Positions 6,033-8,297 of a stretch of 8,297 nucleotides of DNA are shown here, one piece after another. The translations under genes and the position numbers were made by a program. The DNA is from Actinomycetes bacterium. GTDB taxonomy: Bacteria; Actinomycetota; Actinomycetes; Propionibacteriales; Nocardioidaceae. The stretch's first letter is position 1. Every line of letters begins with the position of its first letter. The notes beneath the pieces were generated by a model that was not told the origin of the DNA, made no database searches, and saw only the letters and a list, made by a program, of their open reading frames with translations. Location of the stretch: NCBI GenBank assembly GCA_023252095.1, contig JAHEXN010000146.1, positions 1 to 8,297 of the forward strand. Direction: 5' to 3'.

Positions 6033-7555
6033 GGGGCCACCACTGCGATCCGCCTCAGACGTGAGCTGAACATCCATGGGCCTGCGCCTCCGATCAGAAG
6101 GGTGACGATGACGAGCGCGGCGGCCGTCGCTGCCCCGCTCCAGAACGACAGTGCGCCGAGCACCAGCAGCACCCCGATGCTCGCGACCGCGACGGCCGGA
6201 TCTGCCGTCGCCTGAGCTTCGTTCGTCCGGGGCCGGGCGAAGAGCGAGTCGACGAGGAAGTCGCCGAGGACGACGGCGACGACCACGACCACCGCTCGCC
6301 ACGGGAACATGCCCCAGGCCGCGACCGCGAGGACGACGATCGCGAGCTGCAACGGAACGGCACGGCGCATCGCGACGGCGACCGTGGCCGCGTACAGCAC
6401 TGCTGGCCGCACGCCTTGCTCCCAGAAGAATCTGAGCTGACCGAGCGTGACATTCTGACCCGCCACGGCAACGGCGGTCGAGCTCACCACCGCGGCGACG
6501 AACACGGCGTAGACCGTCAGGACGCGGTCGGCCTGGTCCGCACCGGGCAGCGGTCCACCGCCACCGAGGCGCCAGCCCACGGACGCTGCGGCGACGGCGA
6601 TCCCCGCACCGACGAGGCGCCGGACGGCCGTCGAGCGGCGGGCGGCTCCGGTGCCGACCTCGACCATGCGCCACGTCGAGGCGCCCACGCGGACGACCGA
6701 GCGGGTCGCACCGGCGAGGGCGTCGGCGGGCGCGGAGGGAGGCTCCGCGGCCACGACTCCCAGGACCACGACGACGATCCCGAGGGCGACGGGCACGACC
6801 GCCGCCACGGCCATGACCTGCAACCACCGCTCGCCGTCGAAGCCCAGCGCGAAGGACAGGAGCTGGGCGCGCACTCCTCCGGCGTGGACGCCGTCCGGGA
6901 CCATGCGAGCCGCGACCGTGCCGACGAGCAGGGCCAGGGCCGCCGGAACCGACCAGGCCCAACGCCCCGAGACGGCTCTTGCTCGACGACCCGCGTGCAT
7001 CAACGCCAGACCCACGACGGACGACGCGTGGAACACGCCGACGGAGACGGCGAGCATCGCCGTGTCGCTGGTGGCCGACGATCCGCTGCGGGCGAGCTGC
7101 AGAGCGGCACCGGCGACGAAGGCCGCCAGCGCCATCGACCGGATCATGACACCCACGCCACGCTCCGCGAGGACGGCCTCGACGCGGCGGACGTCGAGCG
7201 CTGCCCAGAGGCCGTGCAGGGGCGACTCACTGACCTTGACGCGCAGCGACGTCAGGGACCCACGCGCGAGGTCGAGCACCCCGACATACGTGGCCGTCGC
7301 CACCACCAGGGCCGCCAACCCCTCCTGCACCCGCAACCGCGTCGAGGCGTCCGCGGACTCCGCCACCAGTAGTTGCGACCCGAGCTCGAGGAGCATGCTC
7401 CCGGCCGCGACGGACAGCAGCACCCCGACACCGGACAGGAGCGCCGTCAGCTGCAGGAACCGTCGCACCGGGAGCTCGAACCCGAAACCGACCAGCTGCC
7501 GCACCGCCCAGAGCTCGCGGGCGGCACGGTACGGGGCCGGTCGAGAGACCGTCAC
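6029..7555 (-). CDS. Large multi-helix membrane protein, probable ABC permease
   Basis: I do not recognise this 508-residue protein with certainty. It has about ten to twelve hydrophobic segments, near residues 36-58, 79-97, 136-155, 163-188, 200-217, 245-268, 315-330, 343-366, 384-396, 402-435, 454-472 and 475-490. The loops are Arg-rich. A notable soluble stretch is VKVSESPLHGLWAALDVRR (107-125), which could be a cytoplasmic coupling helix. It is about twice the length of an ordinary ABC-2 permease. It may belong to an actinobacterial DUF family of ABC-linked membrane proteins; DUF6297 comes to mind, unverified. Its stop overlaps the start of the small ATPase (ATGA), which argues for a shared transporter. 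The GTG at 7555 is chosen because it lies 1 base past the preceding stop. The same frame runs back to 7699 inside the neighbouring gene, but those residues are Ser/Arg-rich shadow sequence. Confidence 0.75.
   Translation of the reverse strand: MTVSRPAPYRAARELWAVRQLVGFGFELPVRRFLQLTALLSGVGVLLSVAAGSMLLELGSQLLVAESADASTRLRVQEGLAALVVATATYVGVLDLARGSLTSLRVKVSESPLHGLWAALDVRRVEAVLAERGVGVMIRSMALAAFVAGAALQLARSGSSATSDTAMLAVSVGVFHASSVVGLALMHAGRRARAVSGRWAWSVPAALALLVGTVAARMVPDGVHAGGVRAQLLSFALGFDGERWLQVMAVAAVVPVALGIVVVVLGVVAAEPPSAPADALAGATRSVVRVGASTWRMVEVGTGAARRSTAVRRLVGAGIAVAAASVGWRLGGGGPLPGADQADRVLTVYAVFVAAVVSSTAVAVAGQNVTLGQLRFFWEQGVRPAVLYAATVAVAMRRAVPLQLAIVVLAVAAWGMFPWRAVVVVVAVVLGDFLVDSLFARPRTNEAQATADPAVAVASIGVLLVLGALSFWSGAATAAALVIVTLLIGGAGPWMFSSRLRRIAVVAP
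6087..6091 (-). promoter_or_regulatory. Shine-Dalgarno GGAGG for an alternative ATPase start
   Basis: GGAGG on the minus strand lies 9 bases before the in-frame ATG at 6077, inside the end of the 508-aa gene. It is a much better site than anything before the ATG at 6032. It either marks a longer N-terminus (229 residues) for the small ATPase or loads ribosomes near the overlap. Confidence 0.45.
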
Positions 7556-7556
7556 G

Positions 7557-7976
7557 TCAGAGCCTGCTGACCGGGCGGTCACGCGTCGACTCGAGGTCGA
7601 CCAGGATCGCCACGGTCGCGACGACGAACGTGGCCAGTGCGGCACCCGCGACGCACCACTGCGAGACCCCGCGGAGCATGCCGTTGAACGCCAGCGCACC
7701 CAGGGCGACCCCGGCGCCCGCGGTGAGCGACGTCGTCAGCTTCGGCCGACGGGACGGGTGCGGGAGAAGCAGAGCGACCACGAGCGCCACGGCAGCCAGC
7801 GAGGGAACGATCACGAATACCTCGCCGTAGCGCGAGGCCCGCTCGGTCCTCGTGCCCAGCTGCGCCAGCATGATCCCGGCGCCGAGTGCGCCGAGTGCGA
7901 GGGCCAGCAGCGGCGACCGGACACGTTCGAGCCAGGCACCGGTGGGGGTGACTCCGGAAGGGTGGGTCTTCGTCAT
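7557..7976 (-). CDS. Hypothetical four-helix membrane protein
   Basis: I do not recognise this 139-residue protein. It has four clear hydrophobic segments near residues 22-40, 52-71, 81-99 and 106-126, with short polar loops, a 20-residue N-terminal tail and a charged C-terminus (DLESTRDRPVSRL). It has no signal peptide cleavage motif and no catalytic motif that I can see. The start at ATG 7976 is supported by a strong AGGAGG 9 bases upstream, the best ribosome binding site in this operon. Its stop is 1 base from the GTG of the 508-aa membrane protein, so it is cotranscribed and probably coupled to the ABC genes. Small membrane proteins in such operons can be accessory subunits or immunity-type proteins, but nothing here shows which. 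Confidence 0.78.
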   Translation of the reverse strand: MTKTHPSGVTPTGAWLERVRSPLLALALGALGAGIMLAQLGTRTERASRYGEVFVIVPSLAAVALVVALLLPHPSRRPKLTTSLTAGAGVALGALAFNGMLRGVSQWCVAGAALATFVVATVAILVDLESTRDRPVSRL

Positions 7977-7985
7977 GGGGCGAGT

Positions 7986-7991
7986 CCTCCT
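7986..7991 (-). promoter_or_regulatory. Strong Shine-Dalgarno AGGAGG
   Basis: AGGAGG on the minus strand lies 9 bases upstream of the ATG at 7976 and fixes the start of the 139-aa membrane protein. The 64-base gap it lies in (7977-8040) holds no convincing promoter or terminator. Transcription therefore probably continues from the gene to the right. Confidence 0.7.
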
Positions 7992-8040
7992 CGACGAGCG
8001 GGATCGTGGGTCGGCGTTCGACGGGCCGGCAGATGATGGG

Positions 8041-8297
8041 TCACAGCACCAGCGAGACCAGCGTGACCACGAGGGAGCAGGCCACGAGGCGCAGCATCGC
8101 CCGTCGCGACGCCCCGCGACGCGCGACGGATGCGACCGCCGTGGCCGAGACGGCCAGGGCGGTCACCCACACGCCGGGCTCGGACCGCGGAGCGGGCGAC
8201 CGCAGCACCAGCCCCGTGACCTGCACCGCCAGGGCGATCCCCACGACCAGGAACACCATTCCGGGCACGCGGAGCCGCCCGAGCTCGACGACCGGAA
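8041..8297 (-). CDS. Hydrophobic membrane protein, partial (N-terminus beyond right edge)
   Basis: The minus-strand frame ending at 8041 is open to the window edge, giving 85 codons. Three hydrophobic segments are visible: GMVFLVVGIALAVQVTGLVL, then VWVTALAVSATAVASVA, then MLRLVACSLVVTLVSLVL at the extreme C-terminus. A basic RRGASRR loop separates the last two. A GTG at 8268 could start a 75-residue protein, but no good ribosome binding site precedes it. The residues before it (PVVELGRLRVPG) look like ordinary continuing protein, so I read it as the C-terminal end of a larger membrane protein. No family is recognised. It ends 64 bases before the 139-aa gene and is probably an earlier member of the same operon. 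Confidence 0.6.
   Translation of the reverse strand, partial: PVVELGRLRVPGMVFLVVGIALAVQVTGLVLRSPAPRSEPGVWVTALAVSATAVASVARRGASRRAMLRLVACSLVVTLVSLVL

Noticed and set aside
5388..6962. 524-aa version of the small ATPase
   Set aside because: The first 300 residues overlap the 508-aa membrane protein in another frame and are Arg/Gly-rich without domains. The ABC domain begins after 6032.
6651..8036. 461-codon plus-strand frame opposite the membrane protein genes
   Set aside because: It is Thr/Arg/Ala-rich low complexity and antisense to hydrophobic frames with sensible starts and overlaps.

Overview
The window is high-GC DNA, densely coded, with GTG starts, 4-base stop/start overlaps and possible leaderless genes. 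Together with the proteins read here this points to a chromosome of a high-GC actinomycete. A relative of Nocardioides or Aeromicrobium is my guess; nothing in the window fixes the genus. I see no rRNA, tRNA, transposase, CRISPR array, phage gene or att-like repeat.

Layout. (1) 1-838, minus: the N-terminal two thirds of purA (adenylosuccinate synthetase), running off the left edge. (2) 839-927: a short divergent promoter region with a hairpin in the presumed purA leader. (3) 928-3188, plus: a two-gene operon of a YegS/DgkB-type lipid kinase and a DinF-like MATE transporter, joined by a GTGA overlap. (4) 3189-3207: a small hairpin where MATE and the next gene converge. (5) 3198-3602, minus: a DUF3151-family housekeeping-neighbourhood protein that seems to have its own leaderless promoter. 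(6) 3716-8297, minus: a tightly packed run of six reading frames, transcribed leftward and entering from beyond the right edge. In transcription order these are a partial multi-helix membrane protein, a four-helix 139-aa membrane protein, a 508-aa multi-helix membrane protein, a small 214-aa ABC ATPase, a 304-aa ABC ATPase and a 254-aa ABC-2-type permease.

How the genes work together. purA belongs to AMP synthesis. The kinase/MATE pair probably handles membrane lipid phosphorylation and small-molecule efflux, but nothing in sequence ties the two functions together beyond translational coupling. The six-gene run is the least ordinary part. Gene order and overlaps suggest two ABC transporters in one transcript: the 214-aa ATPase with the 508-aa membrane protein, and the 304-aa ATPase with the 254-aa permease. 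Two small unknown membrane proteins come first. No substrate gene, modification enzyme or regulator lies inside the window, so the cargo cannot be named. Peptide or lipid export, or self-protection, are guesses from the BcrA-like ATPase style. The start of this operon, and probably the clue to its function, lies to the right of the window.
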